Positions 22,126-34,120 of a stretch of DNA of 64,000 nt are shown piece by piece; positions within the stretch are counted from its first letter, which is position 1, and each line of letters starts with the position of its first letter. The notes under the pieces are model-generated. The model was not told the DNA's origin. It searched no databases and saw nothing but the letters and a program-made list of their open reading frames with translations. The position numbers and the translations under genes are program-made. The DNA comes from Phyto melanocephala (Eukaryota > Arthropoda > Insecta > Diptera > Rhinophoridae), in assembly GCA_941918925.1 (NCBI GenBank), contig OW799234.1, forward strand, positions 128,568,895 to 128,632,894. Reading direction: 5' to 3'.

Positions 22126-23086
22126 GGGGCATATTCATAGTCATCAAAAAAGTCGACTTTTACAGTACTTAAGTCAATTTCTTAAAAAAGTCTACTCTAA
22201 GTCATTCATAGACAACTTAAAGTTGGTTTTTGACATTAGAGTCGGCTCTAAATTTAAAACCAGCTGAACCTGTTGTTAACTCTATTTACAATAACATCAG
22301 CTGTTCACTGTAAAGTTCAAAGATTTATTGAAAATTAAAAAAATGCCAAGATTTCAAGATATTGAAAGAGATTTTTTAATAACTGGTGATTGTGAAGATG
22401 ATTTTTGTGTAAGGAAGCCTAAAAATTACAAAAATAGATTTAATCCCTTCGACCTAAGCGATGAGGATTTTTATTCCCGCTACAGATTTGACAAAATTAC
22501 AACTCGTAAGATGAAAGCATCGTTTCCCTTATAGCTTTTCACGAATTTTTTTCTGTATTAATGAAATATAATTTCTTCTGTTTTCTACCACATCCAAGTG
22601 TGCGTTTACACACTCCCGGAGGCATTCTTTCTCAGAAGCACTCCAATTTGCATCTCTTGGCTTCTTCAGTTTCTGAAAGTAAAACATTTATTAAATGCCA
22701 AACTAAAAATATATCACACATATGTACATGTGTATGTACATACATAAATATGTTATTGAGACTTACCATTTCTGTTTTTTCCATTATTTTAATAAATTTT
22801 GATTTTATACATAGATGTAAAACGTTTTAAAATTTTTATTTTTTATTGTTTGCTTCAACAAAAGTAATCAAAAGAAAAGCAGCTGATCAAGTTGCCACTT
22901 TTTATTTTTTAAAAAGAAATTGTATGCCAGAGTTAAGCAAATAAGAGTTGACACCCATTTAAAGCCAGCTCAACTTAAAGTATACTTTTTTTCTGACTAT
23001 GAATACCAAAAAGATAGTAAAAGCTTTTAACTTAAAGATTAACTTTAGTAAGAGCTGACTTTAGTTTTCGACTATGAATACAAGCC
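22126..23086 (+). mobile_element. PIF/Harbinger-like element with truncated transposase start
   Basis: Termini GGGGCATATTCATAGTC and (inverted) GGCTTGTATTCATAGTC, flanked by AAT at 22123-22125 and 23087-23089. Inside each end are further inverted AAGTC/CTTTA-rich motifs. The plus-strand frame at 22343-22534 has the NPFDLSDEDFYSRYRF signature found at the N-terminus of Harbinger nucleases; no DDE domain follows, so this is a deletion derivative. AAT is not the canonical TWA duplication, so the exact ends could be off by a base. Confidence 0.6.
22343..22534 (+). pseudogene. Harbinger transposase N-terminal fragment
   Basis: 63 residues from MPRFQDIERDFLITGDCEDD through NPFDLSDEDFYSRYRFDKIT to a stop. 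The (N)PF-x-x-D/E-D/E-x-F-x-x-RYRF pattern is the start of the nuclease in insect PIF/Harbinger elements. It lies between TIR-like ends and lacks the catalytic domain. Confidence 0.5.
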
Positions 23087-23299
23087 AATTTTTTTTGACT
23101 TAGGTTAAAATTTTCATAAATTCCCATTTTTAATAGAGCATAATTTCAGGAGAACATAAGCATAAGTTGTTAGCATGCCATCTAGTAGTTGCTAGTAGAG
23201 TCATCTACCTTATAATCTTTATCTTATATTTAGCTACAGTACAATAAATGGCGCAGTGTAAGATGAATAAATGCTAATATTTATGACTGATATATTTTT

Positions 23300-24665
23300 A
23301 AAAAAATTTTAGGAAAAAAGTGTGCGTGGCACATCTATTTTCCGTTATAACGAAGACTTTGACCAAAAAGCCATGTTTGCAAAATTTCAGAATCGTACAT
23401 ATAGTTTTTTCAGTTTTATTACGTTTTAAATTTGAAATATACACTGTGCGGTATAAATTTTCGTACATTTTTATCTATAACTCTTTTCCTAATTCATAGA
23501 TTTAAGCGATTTTCAGGGAAAAATATTCTTTTGACTCGGTAAATATATATTCGAAGTTTCATGACTACGTTTATGCGTCTGGACACAATTCAAAAGTGAA
23601 AGTGGGCGTTAAAGTAGGCGTGTCAAAGTTGTTTTTGCTAATGAGTACAACTTAGGTGTTTCAATATAGTCATTTATTATTCCAAAATCTTTATTAATAG
23701 AGAAATTATATGAATTTTAGGTAAAACGTTATATGGGAGGTGGGCGTAAAAGTGGGCGTGGCACCTTAATTTTTTTGCATAGTAATGAAATTGCCTAGGG
23801 GGATAGACGTAGCAAAATTTATCATCATACCTCTAATTTTAGCGGTTTTATGAGCTTTTAAATTTCATTAACGGTAGATAACGTGAGAAGTGGGCGTTAT
23901 AGTAGGCGTGTCAAAGTTATTTTTGCGAATGAGTACAACTGAGGTGTTTCAATATAGGCCTTTATTATTCCAAAATCTTTATTAATAGAGAAATTATATG
24001 AATTTTAGTTAAAACGTTATATGGGAGGTGGGCGTAAAAGTGGGCGTGGCACATTGATTTGCCGTTACAAGAAAGCGTGTCACCAAAAAGCAAAGTGTGC
24101 AAAATTTCAGAGTCGTACATCTAATTTTGTTGCTTTTATGACGTTTTTGTTTTTAAATATACCGAAAAATACACTGTGCGGTATAAATTTTCGTACATTT
24201 TGATCGATAACTCCTCTCGTAATCCATAAATTTAGACAATTTTCGGGGGAAAATATTGTCTTTACCCAGGAAATATATATTCGTAGTTTCATGAGTCTAC
24301 GTTAAGGCGTTTGGACACAATTCCATTTTATTCGATGTTCGAAGGACACGGTTTTTTCGACCTACTCTTGCTTTTCGAGCTATAACTCTCTTCCTAATAT
24401 TCCGATTTAGCCCATTTTCAATACCAAACAAACCTTGTCTATAAGAAAGATTCTGGCAAAATTTGAGCTCCCTAGCTTTTTCGGTGCGACCTCCATCGTG
24501 CTTTCAACAGACGGACAGACGGACGGACATAGCTAGATCGTCATAAAATCAAACCCCGATTCAGAATATATATACTTTATGGGGTCTAAAATGGATATTT
24601 CGATGTGTTACAAACGGAATGACAAAATGAATATACCCCCACCATTTTTTTTGGTGGCGGGTATA
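23300..24665 (-). mobile_element. Helentron/DINE-1-like element, subfamily III, 5' part
   Basis: Plus-strand right end GGTGGCGGGTATA (24665) is the 5' terminus; next to it are ATGGGGTCTAAAATGGATAT and ACGGACAGACGGACGGACAT. The interior is duplicated: the block with GTGGGCGTTAAAGTAGGCGT and the GTGCGGTATAAATTTTCGTAC block each occur twice in about 1.3 kb. It may be the other half of the copy at 21.1 kb, split by the Harbinger insertion region. Confidence 0.65.
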
Positions 24666-26230
24666 AAAACTCAAAAAGGCTAGTCTGCCAACACACATTT
24701 TTAAAACGTATGTATACACATCAAAATATGTTTATGGTTTTGTCAAAATACAAACAACGTACATCAATATATTTATAACAGTAAAACGTGTGTTTACTCT
24801 ACTTATTAGTTTAATAAACCCTTTATAAACCTTTAATTACTTTTATGAATAAGGCAGTTAGTCTTTGTAGTTTAAGGGAAACCCAATATATTGTCCAATA
24901 GAGCTAATAAAAGATTTTAGATATTGAGAACATTGCTGTCAATTTTTAATTAATAATAAACTATTATCGGGGACACAAAGTTCATGCACTAAAAAATGGG
25001 CTTTAGTCGCCTTATGCATGTACCTATGTATGCATGAAAAATCCTAAAATATGCACTTTGAACTTTTTCAACAAATTTTATTTAAAATAAAAACAAAACG
25101 TAGCGGAAACAATACTATCATTAGTAAGGAAAGTTGGATTTAAAGCCCCTTTTTTTGAATCTTTTTATAATTAAAAAAACTTGCACACCCATAAGAGTTG
25201 TAATAATACAGAGCTGTAAAGGAATGATTTAAATTTGTTTTTCAATTCATAAATTAACAAAATTTGAATTTATTTATTTGGCCTAAAAAAATAATTAAAT
25301 TAAAATTTGATTGAGTGCATCAAAAACTCTTGCATGCATTTGCTTTTTATGAAAACAGAATGGAATTAAATTTTTAATTAATTCATGGACAACATGGTTA
25401 ACAATACTTATTAACTGTAATTAATTTTTTGATTTCACTTTTTTTTTTAAGTTGAATAAGCAAATGCCAACTTATTATATTTATCTTAGGATTTTTAATT
25501 TTCAAAGCATTTATTGACACGATATTTAATATGGTAGACGTCGGCACCGCTCAATTCAATCAGATTTTAATTTAATTTTTTTACTAGTAAGAATGAAGCA
25601 TTAAAAAATTTCGCATTCATGCTTAATTCAGTCAGACTTATATTTTGTTTATATTTTGGGCAAAATTGATGAACTAAAAAATCTTAATTTCATTTAAAAA
25701 AGATTCATTCATTTACAACTCTGTAGTAATACATAAAAAAAGAAAATCATATGTATAAAAGATTGTTAAGAAAGCCTTTTTTGGTTCTTTAATACATTTT
25801 TTATCGCCATAGTCAGATTTCATGGCATCATCGGGCTCATCTTTATTCTCACCTTATCTTTCGATTCCTTTCGGAATTTTGTTAATGTTATCACAAGGAA
25901 GTGCTTTGAACCGTCTAAAGCAAAGAGAATCGCATAAGTTTTTTTTTTTGAATTTTACAAACTTCAATGGTTAGACGCTGGTTTTTTTGAATTGAGGGGG
26001 CACAGCTCAGCCAATATTTTCATCTTTTCAGTTTTTTTTGGCGAAGTTTTTCTGCTCATTCATAAGACCTTCCTTGTATGAGAAGTTTAATTTTTTGGTT
26101 AATACAGTAGGTGTTTTAACAACCAGTGCTGTTTTGTGCAAAAAGGCAAAATTGGCGAGACTTGTTTAAATAACCTTCTTCTTAAGCTATTGTGCGGATG
26201 CGAAACAAAAAAGTTAGTAAATAAAATAAA
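24666..26230. other. Intergenic AT-rich stretch
   Basis: No gene is recognised. At 24840-24865 TTATGAATAAGGCAGTTA resembles the terminus of the 9857-10278 MITE, probably an old relative. Confidence 0.3.
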
Positions 26231-26239
26231 AACAACAAA

Positions 26240-26345
26240 GTAAAAATGTTTTGTTCGACCGTGCCGAATCCGATAATACCCTTCATCATAATGTATATAC
26301 TTAGGTAAGTTGAACGCATCGAACCTTAGCTTCATAGATTTTGTG
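26240..26345 (-). mobile_element. Degenerate Helentron 3' end
   Basis: GTTCGACCGTGCCGAATCCG followed by ATACCCTTCATCATAATG resembles the 3' hairpin and subterminal repeat of subfamily I elements; the rest is not recognisable. Confidence 0.45.
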
Positions 26346-26689
26346 TTATATGCCATTTTGCTTAATTTTTTCTGACGAATTTTTTAATAATTTACTGTAT
26401 TTTACTGGTGAAGCACTTTCATTTGATATCCATATTTTGCTGTTTTTGTCCAATAAATCCGCCATATTCTTTTGGACGTCATCTAGGATTTTCACTTGTT
26501 AACTTTATTTACTGTATTCTACTGGAAAAGTCTTTTCGTTCGATACCAATACCGATATAGTGGAAGTCGGTATATTTTCAATTACTAGATTTTACCCATA
26601 GAAATTCAAAAAATTAAAATTCTATGGTGTTTACGGGAAGGGCTTGCTTTTATTGCGAAGTTATTAAACTGAACGGCAACAGTTTTTAC

Positions 26690-27065
26690 CGGTTTGTGAT
26701 GCTAAGAGCTCACTACGTGCAGTTTTACATGGTGTGCCTCAGAGTAGTGTACTTGCGCCATTGTTGTTTACCATATTTTTTAATGATTTACATAAGCTTG
26801 ACCTTACTGGTAAAATATTTTTGCATGCGAATGATATTTACTTATTTTATCCATGCAAGCCCGAAACGGTAGTAAAAGCTTACATGGAGCACGCTGCAAC
26901 TTTGATACCTGAGTTTGCACGAGTAAATAAACTTGCTATAAATACAAATAAAACGCAGTTACTAAGACCTAAAATACTTGGGTAATGACCTTAAGTAACT
27001 TCAACGTATGCAAAATAAAGCTGTAAATGTTGTTTGTAATCTACCAATAACATATCCTACTATTT
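26690..27065 (+). pseudogene. Non-LTR retrotransposon reverse transcriptase fragment
   Basis: Plus-strand translation gives AVLHGVPQSSVLAPLLFTIF then FNDLHKLDLTGKIFLHANDI, matching the PQGS and YADD blocks of jockey/CR1-like reverse transcriptases. PQGS is PQSS, and the catalytic YADD is HAND, losing the first Asp. After 26985 a jump leads to LQRMQNKAVNVVCNLPITYP, typical of the region well downstream, so it is internally deleted. Dead. Confidence 0.75.
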
Positions 27066-27580
27066 CGCTATATATTGATAACTAAATGAGAAACAGTTTT
27101 ACCCATATTAAGTTTTTAAGTGTTTGCACAGTATTGGATATCACACTATAAATTTCATGAGAATCGCTTGGTGTAGGTTTGAAACAACCAAACATCGCGT
27201 CGAATTTATGGGTAGTCGTGAATGCAATAACTTTCCTCAGATATAAACAAATGAAAATAGAATATCTTTTTAAAAGACTTCTAAAATAACACATTTTGCA
27301 ACATATAAATGAACTTTTCATGTAATGATCTATTTAATAAATCGATCACTTAAACTAATTAATTTCCTGTCTTTGTATATATATATAAATTTATCTTACT
27401 CCATTTTGTAGTGGTGGCCATCTTGGATTTAAAATTTTCTTATAATGTCTTATATTCTGCTTGTTTGGAATATTCGTTTTTCTCTCTTGCTACAAAAAAT
27501 CAATTTTGTTTGTAAATTTTTGGAAAAATACCGAAGCATTTGTATTTTTGTGCTTATATTACAGTTAGTTTCAAACCGAT
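27066..27580. other. Intergenic AT-rich stretch
   Basis: No supported feature. Confidence 0.3.
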
Positions 27581-27584
27581 TTGT

Positions 27585-27780
27585 CAGATTTTTGCGACAA
27601 AAGTAAAAGTTGATTTAAAACAACACACGGACAGACCAAAATCAATCAATTCCCCTACTCAAAATTTTTCAGAAAATTTACGCTTTACGGCGTCGGAAAT
27701 TAATATTGCAGAAATTACAAACGAAATTGCAAAGCTAATATATGAATACCTTTAGCACCACATGTGAAGGCTTCTAAGGC
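27585..27780 (-). mobile_element. Degenerate Helentron 5' fragment
   Basis: Contains AAGTTGATTTAAAACAACAC, ACGGACAGACC, a diverged GGCGTCGGAAATTAATATTG block and GCACCACATGTGAAGG, the order seen at the 5' end of subfamily I elements on the minus strand, with many substitutions. Confidence 0.6.
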
Positions 27781-28259
27781 ATTTAAAAAAATATTAAACG
27801 TCGATAATAATTAAATAGCTTATTTATTAAAAGCGCAAACCTTAAGAAATTAGCAAAGGAATTTCCACAATGATATGATGATTTCAACATACATATAAGC
27901 AACAGCTTATAAGCATATTTTAAAAGAAAATGTGTCAGTACTTTTCTAACCCAATTTTGATGTTATTTATCTGACAAATTCTTTGTTTGTCTTATTAGTA
28001 TTATAAGGTCTCTTTTCATTTATAACATCTAGATGTTCATTGTAGTTCTGTGAAACTGTTTAAATAAAAGTTTTTCTTTTCAACCTGACAGGTCTAGTCA
28101 AACATATAAACAGAATATATTTAATTAAAAGCCAAAGATCAACAAAAAAAAAACCCTCAAAGCTTTGTCTAGCATTTTAGTTTTATTATAAAAATTTCTA
28201 AAGCTTAAATGTGCTTAAAAGTAGAACAAAGGAATTCTATACAAATAAGTAAGTTAGTG
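27781..28259. other. Intergenic upstream of protease gene 4
   Basis: AT-rich, nothing recognised. Confidence 0.3.
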
Positions 28260-28401
28260 CTTAAACATATGTTTTGTTTTTTAATTAAAAATGTATCAAA
28301 CATTGATTAAAATTTTATATAAATATCAGAACTCGTAACATATAACATTAAAAAGTTAAACGTGAAAGTTGTTTTCCACTTCCGAAATTTTGTATCTTGA
28401 A
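28260..28401 (+). promoter_or_regulatory. Promoter module of protease gene 4
   Basis: Distal box CTTAAACATATGTTTTGTTT (from 28260), TATATAAATA at 28316-28325, initiator-like GTAACATATAACATTA about 24 bases on, and GTTAAACGTGAAAGTT at 28355-28370. This is the fullest example of the module in the cluster. Confidence 0.68.
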
Positions 28402-29196
28402 ATGTTTAAATCAAAAACGTATTTTAAAGCATTTATAACTTGTTACTTAGTTCTTTTAAAAATCTCCTTGATTTCACCTCAAATCCAATCACGAATAATT
28501 GGCGGCACACTCACCAGTATTAAAGACGCACCCTTTTTTGTACGAGTGTTCGGAAATGGTAAATTTAGATGCGGCGGTACTTTAGTAGCGCGACGATTTG
28601 TTGTGACTGCAGCTCATTGTGTCAGCGACATGAAAATTTCAGTTTATAGTGTAGTTGCTGGAGAAAAAAATCGCTATCAGATTGGTGTAAGATCAAAGGT
28701 TAACAGAATCATGTTACCCAAAGAATACAGCATACCTGCAAACGGTTGGGATGTAGCGGTGTTGGAATTAAGTTATCCTCTTTATGGTTCACATATACAG
28801 CCAACTTGTTTGTGTAACACAACTTGGGGTCCCAACTCTAATGTACAGATATACGGTAGCGGTATTAATAAAAATTATAAAAATGATTATTTCGAGTTGC
28901 GAACGGCAACAATGCAATTAATTCCAAGAAATGAATGTGTGTTTAAATATCGTTTCTTCATGAACGTGACAAATATGATGTTCTGTTCTTCCGTTTCAAG
29001 TCGGAAATCAACTTGTTTCGGTGATTCAGGAGGCCCTGCCATTATTAATGGACAATTTTGTAGTGTGATAGCAGGAGGTATAGACTGTGGTAGTTCTCGT
29101 TATCCAAACATATATACTGATGTGCGGGTGGTGCGCCATTTCATAACTAATGCCATTCAAATTCTATCGATGACTTCAGCTTTATCCGATTTTTAA
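28402..29196 (+). CDS. Secreted S1 serine protease, seminase-like (cluster gene 4)
   Basis: 264 residues from the ATG at 28402, chosen to match the MITSEKYFKAF leader of gene 3 (here MFKSKTYFKAF). Activation site SPQIQSR|IIGG. Triad H72, D117 (GWDVAVL) and S209 (CFGDSGGP), one residue shorter than gene 1 in the loop after YGSG. S1 position 189 is Ser, 226 Asn. Differences from the family: VARRF for VAPRF before the His, CSVIAGG for CGVxSGG in the 214-216 strand, and an extra Cys in QPTCLCN. AATAAA at 29249-29254. Confidence 0.92.
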   Translation: MFKSKTYFKAFITCYLVLLKISLISPQIQSRIIGGTLTSIKDAPFFVRVFGNGKFRCGGTLVARRFVVTAAHCVSDMKISVYSVVAGEKNRYQIGVRSKVNRIMLPKEYSIPANGWDVAVLELSYPLYGSHIQPTCLCNTTWGPNSNVQIYGSGINKNYKNDYFELRTATMQLIPRNECVFKYRFFMNVTNMMFCSSVSSRKSTCFGDSGGPAIINGQFCSVIAGGIDCGSSRYPNIYTDVRVVRHFITNAIQILSMTSALSDF

Positions 29197-29248
29197 CTTT
29201 TTCTTAGTATGTATTAATTAAAAATAATGTTAATATTAAATTTATTTA

Positions 29249-29254
29249 AATAAA
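29249..29254 (+). terminator. Poly(A) signal of protease gene 4
   Basis: AATAAA, 53 bases after the stop codon, in a context similar to the 3' flank of gene 1 (AAAATAATGTTAATA in both). Confidence 0.5.
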
Positions 29255-29922
29255 ACAAAATTAAGTTGCATTGTAAAAAATTTTTAATACATTCACAAAT
29301 GTCTTGCCTTGTGACTTTTATATGTATAATCATTATAGATATTAAAATTGTATACGGGAACGCTTAGTTATCTATGGTTATTGAAAAAATAACTCTGATA
29401 CGATGATTTCAGTTGTGCTGACAGTTTTTCAATTTAAGCGGTCGTATTAAGGGTTATTTTACACTAGGAACAGTTTAAAACAAGTAAGAGCACTATATTT
29501 TTTGATATCGACCACCAATTTGATGTACTTTTATAGCACAGAAAATATTACTGTAATTGAAATCTGTCTTGTAATTGAAAAGTAATTTTGAGATATTACA
29601 TTTTTGGACGGAAAATTAAAATTGTAAAGGAAATAAATAAAAATTTCGTATTTAAAATTTGAAGGCTTAGAGATACAAATTTAAAAAAAACTTTGTTTTT
29701 CAATAAATATTGACTTGAGGTAGAAAGTCGATTAAAAACTTTCAAAAATAGGGATAAATGATTTAACGTTTCTTATATCACAGATAGTGTCGTCAAGCTT
29801 TAGGGATTGGAATATTTCTGTAACAACCTAGAAACTTAATGCACGAGCAAAATAATTATTGGTGTAAGTCTTGTTTGTTTTTAAATACCACAAAAACATA
29901 AATCTTTTTATTGTGCTTTTTT
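29255..29922. other. Intergenic, with a Helentron 3'-end fragment
   Basis: At 29479-29560 ACAAGTAAGAGCACTATATT then ACCACCAATTTGATGTACTT is a minus-strand subfamily III 3' end lacking its hairpin. The remainder has no recognised feature. Confidence 0.45.
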
Positions 29923-30570
29923 TATACCCGCCATCAAATAAATGGTGGGCGTATATTCATTTTGTCATTCCGTTTGTAACACTTCAAAATATCCATTTAA
30001 GACCCCATAAAATATATATTTTCTGAATTGGGGTTTCATTTTATAACGATCAACGAAAAAGGCAAGGGGGCTCAAATTTCGCCAGAAAAACAAAACGTAC
30101 GAAAATTTATACCGCGCAGTATATTTTTCGGTATATTCAAAATTTAAAAAATTAGATGTATGATTCTAAAATTTTGCAACCACTGCTTTTTGAACAAAGG
30201 CTTTGTACTACCGGAAGATAAAAATTACACGCCCACCTCCCATATAACGCTTTATCTCAAATTCAAATAATTTTTCTATGAATAAAGATTTTGGAAGAAG
30301 AAAGGACTATATTGAAATATCTTAGTTGTATATATTAGCAGAAACAACTTCGACACGCCTACTGAAAAACCCACTTTCATTGAAAGACTAAAGTTACGAA
30401 AATATTTTACTAGCATATCGAAGTTATACAAAGAAAGTTTTAGTATAAAGAGACTATTCCATAGCGATTACAGTTAATAACAAAATAATAAATTTTGTGC
30501 TATAAAAGTACACGAAATTGGTGGCGGGTGTAAAAGATTCGGCACAGCCGAATATAGTGCTCTTACTTGT
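29923..30570 (+). mobile_element. Helentron/DINE-1-like element, subfamily III, short complete copy with empty mariner site
   Basis: 5' TATACCCGCCATCAAATAAA and 3' TTCGGCACAGCCGAATATAG...ACTTGT are both present, 648 bp in all, with internal deletion. At about 30412-30440 GCATATCGAAGTTATACAAA is uninterrupted where three other copies carry an MLE. Confidence 0.72.
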
Positions 30571-30821
30571 TATTTATTATTCTGGTGGTGGTTGATTTGA
30601 TAAAATTAGTCTTTTGACATTTATATAACTGTTAATTTTTTTATAAGCAGTAAAGTATTAGCTTTAACTATTGGTGATGCTGTTTTGAACATAGAGAATA
30701 AAAAACAAAATTACATTACATTGTAGATTGTTCGAAAATGCATCATGATGTTTATCGTTTAAAAAATCATAGAAAATTTCACTATTTCACCATAAAAGTT
30801 CAAAGCAGTTCATTTTATTTT

Positions 30822-32688
30822 TATACCCGCCACCAAACAAATGGTGTCGTATATTCATTTTGTCATACCATTTGTAACACATCGAGATATCCATTTTAGA
30901 CCCCATAAAGTATATAGTCTGAATCAGGGTTTGATTTGATGACGATCTAGTCCGTCTGTCCGTCTGTTGAAAGCACGACAGAGGTCGCACCGAAAAAGCT
31001 AGGGGGCTCAAATTTTGCCAGAATCTTTCTTATAGACATGGTTTGTTTGGTATTGAAAATGGGCTAAATCGGAATATTAGGAAGAGAGTTATAGCTCGAA
31101 AAGCAAGAGCAGGTCGAAAAAACCGTGTCCTTCGAACATCGAATAAAATGGAATTGTGTCCAAACGCATTAACGTAGACTCATGAAACTTCGAATATATA
31201 TTTCCTGAGTAAAAAAAATACTTTTTCCCGAAAATTATCTAAATCTATGCATTAGAAGAGGAGTTATCGATCAAAATGTACGAAAATTTATACCGCACAG
31301 TGTATTTTTCGGTATTTTTAAAAACAAAAACGTCATAAAAGCAACAAAATTGGATGTACGACCCTAAAATTTTGTACACTTTGCTTTTTGGTGAGACGCT
31401 TTTTTGTAACGGAAAACCAATGTGCCACGCCCACTTTTACGCCCACCTCCCATATAACGTTTTACTCAAAATTCATATAATTTCTCTATTACCAAAGATT
31501 TTGGAATTATAAAGGGCTATATTGAAACACCTAAGTTGTACTCATTCGCAAAAATAACTTTGACACGCCTACTATAACGCCAACTTTTCACGTTATATAC
31601 CGTTAATGAAATTAAAAAGCTCATAAAACCGCCAAAATTAGAGGTATGATGATCAAATTTGCTACGTATATCCTTCTTATCAATGTTATTGTTGTGCTAA
31701 AAAGTTCAGGTGACACGCACACTTTAACGCCTACCTCCCATATAACGGTTTATCTTAAATTCATGTAATTTCTCTATTGACAAAGTTTTTGGGAAAATAA
31801 AGGACTATATTGAAATATCTAACTTTTATTTGTTAGCAGAAACTTTATTGACACGCCTCCTTTAACGCCCACTTTCATTGAAAGACTACATTTACAAAAG
31901 CATTTTAGTAGCATATCGAAGTTATTATGGGTGGTTAAATTTTAAGGACCAATGTTGAATTTAAATAAAACACAAATTATTTAGGATATTAATAGTATTT
32001 CTTTTTGTAATTATAATATTTGTATGGTTCAATTATGTATTTAACAAAATATCGGCCAAATGGCCCCCCCCATCCTTGGCGCCACTCCAGTATCTGATGG
32101 TCCAAATTTTCAATGACAATGTTGATGCTCAATTGTTGGGCATGATGATGAGGCGAGGTTGACTGCTCTTTTGCCACACTATCGCAAAAACCAGCAGTTG
32201 TTCCCATTCAACGAACTAAGAAGACATTCACAGATTTTCTAACATATTATACCGACCTGTTTTGCAGAAATTTAAATATTTTTTACAATTCTCCCGATTG
32301 TGGACGAATTTGAACGATTATGTTGATCAAATGAATTACGAAGTGCACAAAATGCATTTTGATTTGAACGCCCATTTTTATAAAAAACCTGAATAACTTT
32401 AAAGCGTTGCTCATTTGCATATCTTTCCACGGATCAAATTGAGTAAGTTTGAGATTGAGAAATGTCAAGTGAAATGCAGAAAACAAATTTAAAGTCTAGG
32501 TGTAGTTCACCTTCAACATGGGCCCTTAAAATTTAACCACCCTCTACAATGAAAGTGATACATATTTTATTATAAAGAGATTATTCTATAGCGATTAACA
32601 AAATTATAAATATTGTGCTTTAAATGTACAAAAAATTGGTGGTGGGTATAAAAGATTCGGCACAGCCGAATATAGTGCTCTTACTTGT
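30822..32688 (+). mobile_element. Helentron/DINE-1-like element, subfamily III, longest complete copy, with nested mariner
   Basis: Both ends are present: 5' TATACCCGCCACCAAACAAA and 3' GGTGGGTATAAAAGATTCGG, the TTCGGCACAGCCGAA hairpin and ACTTGT. Conserved 5' blocks (GACCCCATAAAGTATATA, CCGTCTGTCCGTCTGTTG) are followed by repeated CACGCCCACTTTTACGCCCA-type blocks. MLE copy d occupies 31927-32544. From about 31500 to the end it is nearly collinear with the element at 1-1488. Confidence 0.78.
31927..32544 (-). mobile_element. Internally deleted mariner-like element (MLE copy d)
   Basis: Ends ATGGGTGGTTAAATTTTAAG and (inverted) GAGGGTGGTTAAATTTTAAG; the right side has TA at 32545-32546, and the left has TT where the TA should be. 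Minus-strand fragments include SVAKEQSTSPHHHAQQLSIN, the same transposase region as copy b. Confidence 0.72.
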
Positions 32689-32689
32689 T

Positions 32690-33191
32690 TTTGTTGTAGA
32701 AGTTTGTATTCGTGATGCAGTGCAGTAATGAGGGGCAAATTTTATAATGTGCCATCTCCCGACTTGCGTTGCTATAACCTGTCTGATAAGAGAAATATTT
32801 AATTTTTTTTTAATAATAATTTAATCATACGTTTGAAAAAATGTCCTTTGCTACTTTACCGCTTATAAAGCATTTTGTCTATTAGAGAATTTGCAAACTT
32901 ATAGGGGCTTTTACATGATGAGTGTCAAAATGACATCTTTTTTCAATTTTCGGCACGTCATTAGTGAAAACTGTTGAACTCGGTAAAACACCCTAAATCC
33001 CACAAATTTTCATTTTGCTCAGTAATATTATATCATTTGTTAATTTTTCAGTCTTATTATTTTAATTTATTTATTTATTTTAAATATTTTTACACAACAA
33101 AAATTTTTACAAAAACATAAATAATATTTAACAACAATTTTGTTCAAATAATATAGAAGAATGAATCAGCTGATTTTTAGCGGCCACCTTT
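32690..33191. other. Intergenic downstream of protease gene 5
   Basis: No coding frame of interest. TTTATTTATTTATTT at about 33066-33080 supplies AATAAA on the minus strand for gene 5. Confidence 0.4.
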
Positions 33192-33977
33192 TCAATTCCC
33201 AGGTACATTTCTAAAAACAGATAATATCCTAATTGAATTTGTTATAAATTCGCGCACTACGCTCACATTGGTAAAAATAGTCGGATAGCCTCTACGAGCA
33301 CAGCCATAGCTTCCTGAGGTCACACCGCAAAATTGCCCATTTAAAATAGCAGGGCCTCCTGAATCACCCTTGCACGTACTTTTAATACCTGGTATAGAGG
33401 CACAGAACATTGTATTTGTCAAGTTAATGATATTACGATACTTGAGCGCACATTTATATTTTGCAATAACTTTTATTGTTGCCCTTCTCAATTGATTGGA
33501 AATAATTTTAGAAGTTTCATTCATTTTACCCCAACCATATATCTGTACATTTAAGCCCGGAGTCCAAGTTGCGGTGCACAAACCAATTGGTTCTATATGT
33601 AAACCAATAACTGGAGATTCCAAATCCAATACTGCGACATCCCAGCCCATAGCAGATTTGGAATAATCATTGGGCAACATGATTCTTTTCACAATAGATC
33701 TTACACCAGTCTGATAAAGATTAGTTACTCCTGCTATTATAGTATAATTTAAAATTTTCATGCTATTAACACAATGTGCGGCAGTCACAACAGATCGTGG
33801 TGCTACTAAGGTGCCGCCACAGCGAAACCGATTATCTGCAAGTAATTGTACTAAAAAAGGTGCCTCTTTAATGCTGGTGGCTTTACCGCCTACAATGCGT
33901 GACATGATTTGAGATGAAACCGAAGAAACTAGATGACAGATTATTAATAGTTTTAAACGGTGTTCTAATTTAATCAT
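33192..33977 (-). CDS. Secreted S1 serine protease, seminase-like (cluster gene 5)
   Basis: 261 residues. The start at 33977 gives MIKLEHRLKLLIICHLVSSV and a short propeptide, SSQIMSR|IVGG. Triad H68, D113 (GWDVAVL) and S206 (CKGDSGGP). S1 position 189 is Ser, 190 Thr and 226 Thr. It keeps the YGWG motif lost in genes 1, 3 and 4 and has the standard eight mature cysteines, so it may be nearer the ancestral form. Its substrate is not predictable from sequence; the Ser189 pocket resembles chymotrypsin/elastase-like enzymes more than trypsin. Confidence 0.93.
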   Translation of the reverse strand: MIKLEHRLKLLIICHLVSSVSSQIMSRIVGGKATSIKEAPFLVQLLADNRFRCGGTLVAPRSVVTAAHCVNSMKILNYTIIAGVTNLYQTGVRSIVKRIMLPNDYSKSAMGWDVAVLDLESPVIGLHIEPIGLCTATWTPGLNVQIYGWGKMNETSKIISNQLRRATIKVIAKYKCALKYRNIINLTNTMFCASIPGIKSTCKGDSGGPAILNGQFCGVTSGSYGCARRGYPTIFTNVSVVREFITNSIRILSVFRNVPGN

Positions 33978-34120
33978 TTTTTGTTAAAAATATTTGATGG
34001 GTGGTACACGACTTAAAGGCTTTAGTCGTTAATGTTATCTGTTATGAGTAGAGATATAAATGTTGCATTTTAATCAATGTTAGTAAAACATTTTAAATGA
34101 CACAACAAAGCATTTGAATA
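33978..34120 (-). promoter_or_regulatory. Promoter module of protease gene 5
   Basis: Minus strand: distal box TATTCAAATGCTTTGTTG, then ATTGATTAAAATG, TTTATATCTCTACTC and initiator-like ATAACAGATAACATTAA. The GTTAAACGTGAAAGTT box of genes 2 and 4 is not recognisable here. Confidence 0.5.
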
